A stretch of DNA of 64,000 bases from Verrucomicrobiota bacterium (lineage in GTDB: Bacteria; Verrucomicrobiota; Verrucomicrobiia; Limisphaerales; UBA11358), in contig JAGWNY010000006.1 of assembly GCA_028872915.1 (NCBI GenBank), positions 1-64,000 on the forward strand, read 5' to 3'. The translations under genes were made by a program, and so were the position numbers. The notes beneath the pieces are model-generated. The model was given only the letters and a program-made list of their open reading frames with translations. It did not search any database and was not told the DNA's origin. This document shows positions 50,908 to 59,974 of the stretch, in pieces (within the stretch, counting starts at the first letter, position 1; every line of letters starts with the position of its first letter).

Positions 50908-51666
50908 ATGCTTTTGTCACGTTGCTGCGCCGTCATTCCCTGTTTCAATGAAGCAGCGACGATTGAAAGCGTTGTCGCCGGTGTCAAGCGGCTTTTGACG
51001 GCTGTCATCGTGGTGGACGACGGATCGGAGGATGGCGGCGGCGCGCTGGCCGGCGCGGCCGGAGCGAAGGTGATTGTCCTTGAGCGCAATCGCGGCAAAG
51101 GAGCCGCGCTACGCGAGGGCTGGCGTTGCGCCCGGCAGGCCGGCTTTGATTGGGTCCTCATGCTGGACGCAGACGGACAACATTCTTCGGAGGATATTCC
51201 CAAACTCTTCGAGTGCGCTCGCCGCACGGGCGCGTTGCTGGTCGTCGGAAACCGGATGAAACAATGCGGGCGCATGTCCCCGTTGCGCCGTGTGGTCAAC
51301 CGCCGGATGTCCGGGCATCTTTCGGCGTTGACCGGCGTGGCGGTGCCCGATTCGCAGTGCGGCTTCCGCCTGGCGCATTTGCAAACGCTGCTGGATTTGC
51401 CCCTGACCGCCAACCATTTTGAAATTGAATCCGAGATGATTACGGCGTTTGCCGCCGCTGGCGAAACCATCGCCTTTGTTCCCATCGCGGCCCTTTCCAA
51501 GAACCGGCCCAGCAAAATCCGCCCGCTCCTGGATACGGCGCGGTGGTTTTGGTGGCGGCTGCGGCAGCCGGCGGCCCTTCGGGCCGCCATGACTCCCACC
51601 CTTGGGGGAGAGCGCCGTGGCGCGGGGGGATTCCCGGTTCACGGAAAGGGAGCGATCACGCCGTGA
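50908..51666 (+). CDS. Family 2 glycosyltransferase
   Basis: Predicted GT2 enzyme resembling dolichyl/undecaprenyl-phosphate sugar transferases, 252 residues. CAVIPCFNEAATIESVVAGV, VIVVDDGSEDGG and VLMLDADGQHSSEDIPKLFE hold the nucleotide-sugar and DxD metal motifs. RPSKIRPLLDTARWFWWRL follows near the end. No membrane helices are evident, so it would be cytoplasmic or peripheral. The acceptor is unknown. Its TGA overlaps the GTG of the next gene. Confidence 0.87.
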   Translation: MLLSRCCAVIPCFNEAATIESVVAGVKRLLTAVIVVDDGSEDGGGALAGAAGAKVIVLERNRGKGAALREGWRCARQAGFDWVLMLDADGQHSSEDIPKLFECARRTGALLVVGNRMKQCGRMSPLRRVVNRRMSGHLSALTGVAVPDSQCGFRLAHLQTLLDLPLTANHFEIESEMITAFAAAGETIAFVPIAALSKNRPSKIRPLLDTARWFWWRLRQPAALRAAMTPTLGGERRGAGGFPVHGKGAITP

Positions 51667-51971
51667 ATGTTCTTGTCCGCAAAATCGTTGTGCTGACCGT
51701 GGTGACGGTGCTGTTTGGCTACTTTTACGGCTGGGCCGCCCCGCGGGCGTTTCCCAATGGCCGGTCGGGATTCGCCTACGGACTGTTGCACGGCGCGCTC
51801 ATGCCCATTGCGCTGCCGAGCCTGGTCATCGGCCGGGACGTGCCGATTTACGCCACGGATAATTCCGGACGCGGCTACAAGATCGGATACATTTGCGGAA
51901 TCAACGTTTGTGGCTTCGTATTTTTCGGCTCTCTTTTCTGGAAGCCAAAAAAGATGGGCGCCCGCAAATAA
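51663..51971 (+). CDS. Small membrane protein of unknown function
   Basis: 102 residues from the GTG at 51663, overlapping the GT2 stop (GTGA), so it is coupled to it. A first helix (IVVLTVVTVLFGYFYGWAAP) and a second near the end (YICGINVCGFVFFGSLFW) are separated by a loop with LLHGALMPIALPSLVIGRD. The tail KPKKMGARK is basic. Homologues are known to me only as hypothetical proteins. Confidence 0.75.
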   Translation: MNVLVRKIVVLTVVTVLFGYFYGWAAPRAFPNGRSGFAYGLLHGALMPIALPSLVIGRDVPIYATDNSGRGYKIGYICGINVCGFVFFGSLFWKPKKMGARK

Positions 51972-52134
51972 GCCGCCGCCTCCCGCCAAAGAAATCATAA
52001 ATTTCAACCGCAAAGGGGCGAATGGTTTCCACGGGACGTTGCCATTGTTCACCCAGCCTCGGTCAACGGTTGCTTTTGGCGCGCTACGCTGCGAATTTTT
52101 AACAAAGGAGGAACAGGTTGAGCGCGGGCGTCTT

Positions 52135-52854
52135 TTACAAAATCCAGTTCCGAAAGATTTCAATCACATTCAACGCGCCGCCGGCCCAATATTCATTGGG
52201 CGGCAGCCAAAACGTCCGCCGCGAGCGCTGATACAGCAGTTGCGCCGGCTGGGCGGGGCGATTTGGATCGTAGGCCGAAAAGCGGACTTCATCCCCGATT
52301 TCGGCTCCATCGAACAGAATCATGCCGTGATTGATCGTCAGGGATGGAAATGTCACCAGATGGACGATGGGCGAAAATCCGTTTTGGATCCCGGCAAGCA
52401 ATTTAGCCGAGGCGCGATTTTGATTCCGTCGCGAGAGGGGAAAGAGCATCCGCCAATGGCTGCGCAACACATAAGAGCGCCACGCCCCGCCACAGGCCGC
52501 TTTCAATAATTTTTCCCGCGCACGGCTGAATTCGCGCAGGCACGAAAATCCGGGGATTTCAAGCGGCTTCGCCGACGGCACCCGGGGATTGCCGGCGAGG
52601 ACGCGGCGCACCAACATGCGGCAGGTTTCATCGTCGGCCGCCGGCTGTTGCGGCGCGAAGCGGGCATGGTAAAGAAACTGGCGGGCGGCGCGGGCCAGCA
52701 CGAAGCAGCGATGGGCGTAATCGGGCCTGGGCTGCCGCTTTTTGAAACTCATTGCGCCGGTTGCCGGGTCCGGGCGGTATTCCCACAACAGTTCATTGGC
52801 GAACGCAAACGTATCGAGGTCAAATTCAAAACGTCGTGGAGTTTTCGTCGTCAT
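52135..52854 (-). CDS. Conserved hypothetical protein
   Basis: 239 residues, no signal peptide or membrane helix. The sequence has FDLDTFAFANELLWEYRPDP near the start, YAHRCFVLARAARQFLYHAR in the middle, and HLVTFPSLTINHGMILFDG and FSAYDPNRPAQPAQLLYQRS near the end. It resembles no enzyme I recognise; the last third looks beta-rich. It is divergent from the adenylate-forming enzyme gene with a 45-bp spacer. Confidence 0.75.
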   Translation of the reverse strand: MTTKTPRRFEFDLDTFAFANELLWEYRPDPATGAMSFKKRQPRPDYAHRCFVLARAARQFLYHARFAPQQPAADDETCRMLVRRVLAGNPRVPSAKPLEIPGFSCLREFSRAREKLLKAACGGAWRSYVLRSHWRMLFPLSRRNQNRASAKLLAGIQNGFSPIVHLVTFPSLTINHGMILFDGAEIGDEVRFSAYDPNRPAQPAQLLYQRSRRTFWLPPNEYWAGGALNVIEIFRNWIL

Positions 52855-52899
52855 GGGAATAATCTAACGGAAATCTAAATTCATCGCCGCCCGCTGACA

Positions 52900-54147
52900 A
52901 TGCTTTACAAACGCTGGACAAGGACCGCCCGCCTACACCGGAACGAGCCGGCATTGCGCGACGCCGCCGCCGGACGCCATTGGACATTCGGCGAACTTTT
53001 TGAAGCCGGCGAAAGGGAAAAAACCGGCCCGGCGTCCGCGGTTTTTCCTTCCGGCCATTCGCCGGAATTCATCCTCCAGGTCCTTGCCGGATGGCGCGAA
53101 GGCAGGGTGCTCTGCCCTTTGGAACCGGGCCAGGCGCACCCTCTGCTTTCCGGCGCGCCGGCACATTGCGTTCATTTCAAGCGCACCTCCGCCACCACGG
53201 GCGGCGCGCGCCTGATCGCCTTCACCGCAAGGCAACTGGCGGCGGACGCCGACCAGATAGTGCGCACGATGGGCCTGCGGTCGGACTGGCCGAACGTTGG
53301 TGTGATTTCTCTCGCGCATTCGTATGGATTTTCCAATTTGGTCCTGCCACTGCTGCTGCACGGCATTCCGCTGGTGCTGGCGGCCGGACCGCTTCCCGAA
53401 ATGGTGCGGCGGGCGGCTGGCAGCGAAGGAAACGTCACGATTCCGGCGGTGCCGGCGATATGGCGGGCGTGGCATGAGGCCCGCGCGATTCCGGCAAATA
53501 CACGGCTGGCCATATCCGCCGGAGCGCCTCTGTCCTTGAAACTGGAGCAGGAAATTTTCAAGGCCGGCGGCTTGAAAATCCATAATTTTTATGGCGCTTC
53601 CGAATGCGGCGGCATCGCTTTCGACGCCTCCGACGCGCCGCGTGAGGACGCTGCAATTGCCGGAATGCCGCTGGACGGTGTCCAGGTATCCCTCAACGAG
53701 GACGGCTGCCTGATCGTTCAGAGCGATGCCGTGGGCGAAACCTATTGGCCGCCGGCGCCGCCTTCGCCGGGCAACCGCGTTTTTCAAACGTTCGATCTCG
53801 CTGAATTGAAGGACGGAAAAGTCCTTCTGCACGGCCGGCTCAATGATTTGATCAACGTCGCCGGACGCAAAGTTTCCCCCGAAACCATTGAAAGCGTCCT
53901 GCTCTCGCATCCGGCAATCCGCGATTGTTTGGTCTTGGGCGTGCCGAGCCGGGACAAGGAGCGGGGGCAAACCATTGCGGCGATTATCGCGTCGGACGCG
54001 GCGGCGGAGGAATTGAAGGCGTTTGCGCTGGAACGAATGCCGGCATGGCAGGCGCCGCGCCTCTGGCATTTCGTGGATTCATTGGAATCCAATGCGCGCG
54101 GAAAACTTTCGCGGGCGCAATGGCGAAAAAAATTCGGCGGTTCGTGA
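52900..54147 (+). CDS. Divergent adenylate-forming (acyl-CoA synthetase-like) enzyme
   Basis: Predicted AMP-binding-family enzyme, 415 residues, shorter than the usual 500 or so. The P-loop is degraded: FKRTSATTGGARLIAFTARQ instead of TSGTTGxPK, with no lysine. NFYGASECGGIAFDA, GRLNDLINVAGRKVSPETIE and SNARGKLSRAQWRKKF keep the adenylation, hinge and catalytic lysine regions. Such short forms occur in aryl-polyene or ladderane-type pathways and as fatty acid activators, so the partner carrier or substrate is unknown here. It stands alone between the hypothetical protein and smc. Confidence 0.82.
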   Translation: MLYKRWTRTARLHRNEPALRDAAAGRHWTFGELFEAGEREKTGPASAVFPSGHSPEFILQVLAGWREGRVLCPLEPGQAHPLLSGAPAHCVHFKRTSATTGGARLIAFTARQLAADADQIVRTMGLRSDWPNVGVISLAHSYGFSNLVLPLLLHGIPLVLAAGPLPEMVRRAAGSEGNVTIPAVPAIWRAWHEARAIPANTRLAISAGAPLSLKLEQEIFKAGGLKIHNFYGASECGGIAFDASDAPREDAAIAGMPLDGVQVSLNEDGCLIVQSDAVGETYWPPAPPSPGNRVFQTFDLAELKDGKVLLHGRLNDLINVAGRKVSPETIESVLLSHPAIRDCLVLGVPSRDKERGQTIAAIIASDAAAEELKAFALERMPAWQAPRLWHFVDSLESNARGKLSRAQWRKKFGGS

Positions 54148-54192
54148 CGGCGTCTCACTGCGACACGAATGACCTCATCCGTGCGACAGACA

Positions 54193-54214
54193 CCCTCTCC
54201 CAAAGGGCAGAGGG
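54193..54214. repeat. Imperfect palindrome between convergent genes
   Basis: CCCTCTCCC-AAA-GGGCAGAGGG forms an imperfect stem with one extra C on the right arm. Similar CCCTCTCCC...GGGAGAGGG elements occur as short repeats in many bacterial intergenic regions. It lies between the adenylation gene and smc and might also help termination, though no T-run follows. Confidence 0.45.
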
Positions 54215-54263
54215 AATTGTCCAGCGGTTCCAAGGCCCAATGCGGGAATTCTTGGGGGAAGTT

Positions 54264-57200
54264 TCACCCCGCCTGCGCCACCGGTTCTTGTTTTGCCGGG
54301 TCGTCGTTTTCCTTGCGGAATTTCACGCTGACGATCTTGCTGACCCCATGCTCTTCCATCGTCACGCCGTAGAGGACGTTGGCCATGGCAATGGTGCGCT
54401 TGTTATGGGTGATGATGATGAATTGCGACTGCGCGATGAAACGTTGCAGGACCTTGACGAAGCGGAGGATGTTGGCCTCGTCAAGGGCGGCATCCAATTC
54501 GTCCAAAACGCAGAACGGACTGGGCTTGACCTGGTAGATGGAAAAGAGGAGCGCGACAGCCACCATGGTCTGCTCGCCGCCGGACAACAGGGAAATGCTT
54601 TGTTGCTGTTTGCCGGGCGGGCGGGCCGTGATTTCAATGCCGCTTTCGAGCACGTCATTGGCATCGGACAGGACGAGGTCAGCCTTGCCGCCGCCGAAAA
54701 CTTCGCCAAAGAGCGTTCGGAAATTTTCCCGCACTTTTTCGAACGTTTCCAGGAACATCCGCCGGGTCTGGGTGTTGATGCGTGAAATGACTTCGAGCAA
54801 CTGCGCCTTGGCTGAGACCAGATCGTCATGCTGTTTGGAGAGGAACTGGTATCGCTGTTCGGTTTCCTCGTATTCCTCAATGGCGACCAGGTTCACGGGG
54901 CCGATTTCATCGAGCCGCTGTTGCAGCGCTTCGATCTGCCGGACCACGGCGTCCCAGTCCGTGGCGGCGCCGCTGGCGGCCATTTCCTCCGGCGTCAGGG
55001 TTTGGACCCGGGCCGGCCCTTCGTCGGCAAACGTGATGGTGATGCACTCGCTGCGGACGTCGTCCAGTTGCACGTGGTATTTCTGCTGAATCCGGTCGCG
55101 GAGGTTCTGGACGGACATGTTATTCCGGGCCAGTTCAACTTCGACCGCGCCGCGGCGATTTTGCAGTTCCGTAAGGCCGCCGCGCTGCGAGCGCAATTGT
55201 TCTTCGCGGCAGGCAATGTCGGATTCCTGCGAATTTTTTTGCCCGATCAATTCGGCGGCGAGGGCGTTGACCTGCTCATGCTCATGCGCCAGCCGTTCCA
55301 TTTGCTGGCGCGATTCCTGGATTTCCAACCCCGCCTGCTCGCGCCGGGCAACGACCGCCTCGATTTCACCGCGCCGCTGGGCGGCAAGCTGATTCAATTC
55401 TTCAATCCGCCGCCCCAGCGCCTCTTGCTGGCGGCGAAACGAGGCCAGGAGTTGTTCCTCCGCCGCCAGCGCCACGCGGCTTTCAGTCAGGGCGGCGTTG
55501 GCCGTCTCGCGCGCGGCCCGCAGACTTTCCACGCCGGCGGTCAGCGCGGACGTGCGCTCGCGGCTTTCGCGTTCGCGCGCTTCAAATTCGGCCAGTTGCC
55601 GGAGCAGCGAATCGCGTTTTTGCATGCCTTCCTTTTCCTGGGCGGCGAGGCTTTGGACCTCGAAGAGGACGGTCTCAATTTTTTGCGCGAGCAGACGGGA
55701 GGAATTTTGGAGCGCGCGGAATTCCCCTTCGCGCGTGGCGATGGCCACTTCCTGTTCGCGCAGTTCCCCCTGCGCCTCCTGCAAGCCCGCCTGCAAGCCG
55801 GTTTGCTCGGCCTGCAACGCGCCGCGATTGCGGGAGGCTTCGGCCACGCGCTGTTGCATCTCGGCCAGTTCGCTTTCCAGTTCGGAAATCTGGTTTTTGC
55901 GGCCGAGGATGGAAGCGGGCGCCTTGGGATTGCCGTGGCCGTTGAGGTAACCGCCGGTATAGACCCCGTGGCGGCTGAGCAGATCGCCGGAAAGCGTCAC
56001 GAAATCGCAGCCGGCATGGCCGTTTTGGATTTGCGCGGTGGCGGTGGCCAGGTCCGATGCGATGAACGTGCGGCCCAGCAGGGACTTTAAAAGTTTTTCA
56101 ACCGACGGATCGCTCTGGACAACGCTCAAGGCATGAACAATGCCGCCGGCTGGAAGCGCCTCCCCGCCCGTTTGGGCGCCGGGCGCCATTTCGCCCTCGA
56201 ATGCAAGCTGTTTTTCATCCGCGGGGCGCTGCATAGCCAGCGCCGCCACGCTGGCGCGTCCCGCCTTGTTGGCATTGAGATCGGCGAGGATTTCCTGCGC
56301 GGATTCCGGCTGCTCGGTCAGCACCAATTGGAGGTGATGGCCAAGGGCGTTTTCCATTGCCACGACAAACCGTTCCGGCACGCGGATGTGATCGGCGAGG
56401 GAACCAATGACGGCGCGGCCGGCGTCGCGCGAGCGAAGGGCGGCCACGGCGCCGGCGTCGAAGCCCTCGCGGGAGCGTTCCAATTGTTCGATGACGCTCA
56501 AGCGCGACCGTTTGGCGGCCTGTTGCTGCAACATTTCGTCCTGTTCAACAGAGGAACGGGCCAATTCCTCCTGGACCTGCCGAAGGCGTTCCTGCCGTTG
56601 TGTCACGGCTTCGCGCCGGGCCTGGGCATTGAGCTTTTCCGCTTCAACGGACATTGTAAATTCTCCCAAGCGGGCATCCAGAAGGGCGCGTTCCTCTTCA
56701 AGCTGCGCTTTTTCCGCGGAAAGCTTCTCCAGGCGGACGGCGTTGCCCTGCTTTTGAAGTTCCAAGGCGGTCATCTCGTTGCGGATCCGCGTGAGGTCCT
56801 GGGCGGCGGTGAAGGCGGCCGACTGCGCCTGGCGCAGTTGTTCCTGAGTATCTTTCAGGCGGTTTTCCACGTCGGCAAGAGCGGCCTGTCGTTTTTCCAG
56901 GGCATCGCGATGCGCCGCCAGCGCGGCCTCGGAACCGGATAGATTGCCGGCTACCACCGCCAACTCTTCCCCGGCAGCGTGGCAACGTTCGCCGGCCTGG
57001 GCGATCTCAGCCAGCGCGCGGGAATTCTGTGATTCAAGTTCTCGCAGCCGTTCCTCATTGTATTGGATGCGGCTCTCATGCCGTCCGGCTTCCGCCTTCA
57101 ATTCCAGTCCGCGTTGTTGCCGCGCCGAAACCTCGTGTTCGAGCGCCATGAGCCGCTCGCGCAATTGCCGGATTTCATCTTCACGCCCCAGCACTTCCGC

Positions 57201-57995
57201 CGCGCCGGCCTCGATTTGCTGGCGCAATTTTTCCGCCTCGGCATTTTTGGCGGTAAGCTCCGCTTGCAAGACGTCGAACTGATGCCGCGCGAGTTGCGTT
57301 TCGAGGTGTTGCAGTTCGAGGGAAATTTGTTTGTAGCGCCGCGCCTTGCCCGCCTGCCGCTGCAACGAACCGATCTGCCGTTTGACTTCCCGGATGAGAT
57401 CAGCCACGCGCAAGAGGTTTTGATCGGTGTATTCGAGTTTGCGAAGCGATTCCTTTTTTTGGGATTTGAATTTCGTGATACCCGCCGCTTCCTCGAAAAT
57501 CATCCGCCGGTCTTCCGGTTTGCTCGAAAGAATCTGGGTGATATGGCCCTGCGCCAAGATGCTGTAGCTGGCGCGGCCCACGCCCGTGCCCATGAACAAT
57601 TGCTGGATGTCCTTCAGGCGGCAAGGCGTGCGATTCAAAAAATATTCGCTGGCGCCATCCCGGAAAATGCGGCGGGTGAGGGTGACCTCGTCATAGGCCA
57701 TTTCCACGCCGGCGGCACGCAGATTTTCCGCGTCCGCGCCGCCCAAGGTCAGCGAGACTTCGCCCATGCCCATGGGTTTGCGTCCATCGGTGCCGTTGAA
57801 AATGACGTCGGCCATTTCGCCGCCGCGCAAGGCCTTGGCGGATTGCTCTCCGAGGACCCAGCGGATGGCATCTGAAACATTCGATTTGCCGCAGCCGTTG
57901 GGGCCGACGATGGCGGTGACGCCCGGCTGAAAATTCAGCGCCGTCTTGTCCGCAAAGGACTTAAAGCCAAAAACGGTCAAATTTTTGAGGTACAT
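54264..57995 (-). CDS. smc: Chromosome segregation protein SMC
   Basis: Condensin ATPase that loops and segregates the chromosome, 1243 residues from the start at 57995 (MYLKNLTVFGFKSFADKTAL). Walker A is GPNGCGKSN at residues 31-39. Long Glu/Gln-rich coiled coils surround a hinge at about 510-680 (RDAGRAVIGSLADHIRVPER). The C-terminal head has LLSGGEQTMVAVALLFSIYQ and Walker B FCVLDELDAALDE. The 19 extra residues in the track are unlikely. About 1190 residues is typical, so the coiled coils are slightly long. scpA and scpB are not in the window. Confidence 0.98.
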   Translation of the reverse strand: MYLKNLTVFGFKSFADKTALNFQPGVTAIVGPNGCGKSNVSDAIRWVLGEQSAKALRGGEMADVIFNGTDGRKPMGMGEVSLTLGGADAENLRAAGVEMAYDEVTLTRRIFRDGASEYFLNRTPCRLKDIQQLFMGTGVGRASYSILAQGHITQILSSKPEDRRMIFEEAAGITKFKSQKKESLRKLEYTDQNLLRVADLIREVKRQIGSLQRQAGKARRYKQISLELQHLETQLARHQFDVLQAELTAKNAEAEKLRQQIEAGAAEVLGREDEIRQLRERLMALEHEVSARQQRGLELKAEAGRHESRIQYNEERLRELESQNSRALAEIAQAGERCHAAGEELAVVAGNLSGSEAALAAHRDALEKRQAALADVENRLKDTQEQLRQAQSAAFTAAQDLTRIRNEMTALELQKQGNAVRLEKLSAEKAQLEEERALLDARLGEFTMSVEAEKLNAQARREAVTQRQERLRQVQEELARSSVEQDEMLQQQAAKRSRLSVIEQLERSREGFDAGAVAALRSRDAGRAVIGSLADHIRVPERFVVAMENALGHHLQLVLTEQPESAQEILADLNANKAGRASVAALAMQRPADEKQLAFEGEMAPGAQTGGEALPAGGIVHALSVVQSDPSVEKLLKSLLGRTFIASDLATATAQIQNGHAGCDFVTLSGDLLSRHGVYTGGYLNGHGNPKAPASILGRKNQISELESELAEMQQRVAEASRNRGALQAEQTGLQAGLQEAQGELREQEVAIATREGEFRALQNSSRLLAQKIETVLFEVQSLAAQEKEGMQKRDSLLRQLAEFEARERESRERTSALTAGVESLRAARETANAALTESRVALAAEEQLLASFRRQQEALGRRIEELNQLAAQRRGEIEAVVARREQAGLEIQESRQQMERLAHEHEQVNALAAELIGQKNSQESDIACREEQLRSQRGGLTELQNRRGAVEVELARNNMSVQNLRDRIQQKYHVQLDDVRSECITITFADEGPARVQTLTPEEMAASGAATDWDAVVRQIEALQQRLDEIGPVNLVAIEEYEETEQRYQFLSKQHDDLVSAKAQLLEVISRINTQTRRMFLETFEKVRENFRTLFGEVFGGGKADLVLSDANDVLESGIEITARPPGKQQQSISLLSGGEQTMVAVALLFSIYQVKPSPFCVLDELDAALDEANILRFVKVLQRFIAQSQFIIITHNKRTIAMANVLYGVTMEEHGVSKIVSVKFRKENDDPAKQEPVAQAG

Positions 57996-58406
57996 GATTT
58001 TGACTCGGCCCAATGAAACCGCAATGGGCAGCCCAAGTAAAGGAAAAACCACAACATAATGCGGTTTTTACCCGTTGCAGGCACAACTAATTGGGTGAGG
58101 AACCGTGATTGGCGCTGTGCCGACAACTGCATTACTTCTTTTCAATTGCCAATCAGTTCCTTTATACGCCTGGATCGGGTTTTGTCAACCCTTTTTGGAC
58201 GCGATTTGAAGAAAAGGAGATGTGCAGCCTAAATTTACTGCAATCCACTGCAATTTACTCAAATTTACTCAAATTGAGGGCAATTGGCGCAGGTTGGCTT
58301 TGGACCGGCGGGGTTTTTTGATTCCGCGGTCGGGTATGTCAAAGAGCAGGCCCGTGAGGGCTTTCGGGGAGGACTGTAGCACGGAGCGTATAATAATGCA
58401 ACAACA
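57996..58406. other. Non-coding region upstream of smc
   Basis: No supported gene. The short ORFs at 58109-58321 and 58222-58413 overlap and match nothing. The stretch 58228-58272 carries short direct repeats, ACTGCAAT twice and TTTACTCAAA twice, resembling the ACTGCAAA motifs near 11216. The smc promoter must lie near 58000-58060 but is not clear by eye. Confidence 0.5.
58228..58272. repeat. Short direct repeats (ACTGCAAT, TTTACTCAAA)
   Basis: TTTACTGCAATCCACTGCAA is followed by TTTACTCAAATTTACTCAAA, giving two short tandem pairs. Related ACTGCAAA-type motifs appear near 11216-11236. They could be remnants of a dispersed element. Confidence 0.4.
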
Positions 58407-58675
58407 ATTTTAAAAATTCGTTCACTTTTTTTCGGTGCGTCCGCGAACGCCGTCCGCAGGCACGTCTGGATGGCCCTGCTGGCTTACCTCTTGTTGCGCT
58501 TCCACGCCTGGCTGGGCCGCTGGAGCCACAGTTCACGCGGCACTTTGCCCTGATCCGCTCGGCCCTCTGGCAAAAACTCGATTTGAGCGGTCTCCTGGAA
58601 AGCTGTGGAACAGCCAAAGGCGGCGGACGCTTCCTGGCCCGCCCCGAACAAGCCTATCTGCCCGGCTTCAGATGA
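58407..58675 (+). pseudogene. IS4-type transposase C-terminal remnant with frameshift
   Basis: Frame 1 reads FFGASANAVRRHVWMALLAY then LLLRFHAWLGRWSHS and stops at 58551. Shifting by one base at about 58530-58533 continues as FTRHFALIRSALWQKLDLSG, LLESCGTAKGGGRF and LARPEQAYLPGF, ending at 58675. The joined sequence matches the familiar C-terminal pattern of IS4-family transposases (ALIAYLLLR...WxHSFTRLF...LARPEQAYLPGF). A single missing T (AGTTTC to AGTTC) explains the break. The rest of the element, including the DDE catalytic core, is missing, so it cannot be active. Confidence 0.75.
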
Positions 58676-58928
58676 TCCTGTGGGACAGCCGGTGCCTCAA
58701 CGACTCAAATTCTTAAACCGATTTTTCATTGCACCATCCGGTTTTCAGGCAAATCCGCCTCCGTTGGCCGCGGATTCAACCGCTATTGGCCGGCACTGAT
58801 TTAGAAATTTACCGCGTCCTGAAACAATTCGTGATGCTGCCATCCGCCTTCACTGGGTTTCGGCGTGACGGGAAGGGCGGATTCTGCGACGTCGAGAACT
58901 TTGCTGACGCGACCTTGATAGATGCGGT
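58676..58928. other. Non-coding region after the transposase remnant
   Basis: About 250 bp with no supported gene. The track ORF at 58729-59022 runs into the antisense of the repeat-protein gene and has no recognisable product. It may hold the right end of the decayed insertion sequence, but no terminal inverted repeat is visible. Confidence 0.5.
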
Positions 58929-59939
58929 TCATTTTGGATTATTGGTTGAACGCGGGCGCCAGGGCGGGATTTTCAGGCGGCGGCGGTGGTGGGACACGCC
59001 GCTTAACGTCCGATTCAACTGACGCGCGATTTTCGGGTCGGGGCGCGTGCCGAGCAATTTTTCTTCGGCCGCCGTCCAATCCCGCAACTTGGGATCGGCT
59101 TTGGGAATGTGCAGCAATTCGCGGCGTTGGGTGACAGCGAGAACTGAACGACTAATCCGGCGGGCGACTTCTGAATCCGGCGCTGTTCCGAGCAATCGGA
59201 GTTCATCTGTCGTCCAGGAGACACGCGATTTTTTAGGACCAACATAGGCGGGAATATTCTGCGACCGGCGTTTGAACATTGCGACGTGTGGCGGGCAGCC
59301 GATTTGTTCGGCAGCTTCCCTGTCGGACATGGTTCCCAGCAGGGCGAGTTGTTCTTGCGTCCAGACGTGGCGCGTCGGCGAAGGAATACGCAGGCGGATG
59401 CGGCGTTTATGAACGGAAACAACCGATCGGCCAATTCGCCATGCCACTTCGGTGTCCGGCATGGCGCCCAACAGTTTGTCCTCGGCGGGCGTCCAGGGGT
59501 GAAAGTCCGGATTGCAGAAGGGGATGCCAAGTTTCAGGCGTTTGTGGCGCACGTCTTTGACGGTGCGGCCGGTCAACTCGGCGACTTTGCGGTCCGGGTA
59601 ACAGCCCAGCATGGCAATCTCGCCGGGTTGCCACTGGTGATAATCGGGACGCTTGAAGGGAATGCCAAGCTGGCGCCGGCGATAGGCGACTTGATAGCGG
59701 GGCCGTTTGAGCAGCATGGCGACTTGTTCATCCGGACGGTCACCGAGGAGTTTATCGTCATCGGGGCTCCATTTTTTGAGGAAGCGGATGTGCCTGAGAT
59801 TGCGGCGGACGATAACCGCCTCGACGGTACGACCAAGTTTTCTTGCGATGGCGCGATCCGATTTAGTTCCCAATAACTGTTCTTCTTCCGCCGTCCAGGG
59901 ACGTTTGTTCCGCGGCGCCGCGGGATTGAGGTGGTTCAT
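58929..59939 (-). CDS. Tandem seven-repeat Myb/SANT-like helix-turn-helix protein
   Basis: 336 residues, almost all made of seven copies of a ~46-residue unit with the pattern W(T/S)xxExxLLGTxPDxxIAxxLxRTxxxVxxRRxxLxIP. Clear units are RPWTAEEEQLLGTKSDRAIA, KKWSPDDDKLLGDRPDEQVA, HPWTPAEDKLLGAMPDTEVA, HVWTQEQLALLGTMSDREAA, VSWTTDELRLLGTAPDSEVA and RDWTAAEEKLLGTRPDPKIA; the third (QWQPGEIAMLGCYPDRKVAE) is more diverged. Each unit has the tryptophan, helices and basic end of a Myb/SANT-type fold, so a DNA-binding array is the natural inference. There is no other domain. It starts 35 bp after the repeat-protein gene on the same strand and lies next to a decayed transposase. Target and role are unknown. 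Confidence 0.82.
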   Translation of the reverse strand: MNHLNPAAPRNKRPWTAEEEQLLGTKSDRAIARKLGRTVEAVIVRRNLRHIRFLKKWSPDDDKLLGDRPDEQVAMLLKRPRYQVAYRRRQLGIPFKRPDYHQWQPGEIAMLGCYPDRKVAELTGRTVKDVRHKRLKLGIPFCNPDFHPWTPAEDKLLGAMPDTEVAWRIGRSVVSVHKRRIRLRIPSPTRHVWTQEQLALLGTMSDREAAEQIGCPPHVAMFKRRSQNIPAYVGPKKSRVSWTTDELRLLGTAPDSEVARRISRSVLAVTQRRELLHIPKADPKLRDWTAAEEKLLGTRPDPKIARQLNRTLSGVSHHRRRLKIPPWRPRSTNNPK

Positions 59940-59974
59940 GGTGGGGACGTTTTTGCCCGGTTACAGGTGAATCC

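Noticed and set aside
54828-57875. Plus-strand ORFs of 420, 269 and 270 residues
   Set aside because: Antisense of the coiled-coil parts of smc.
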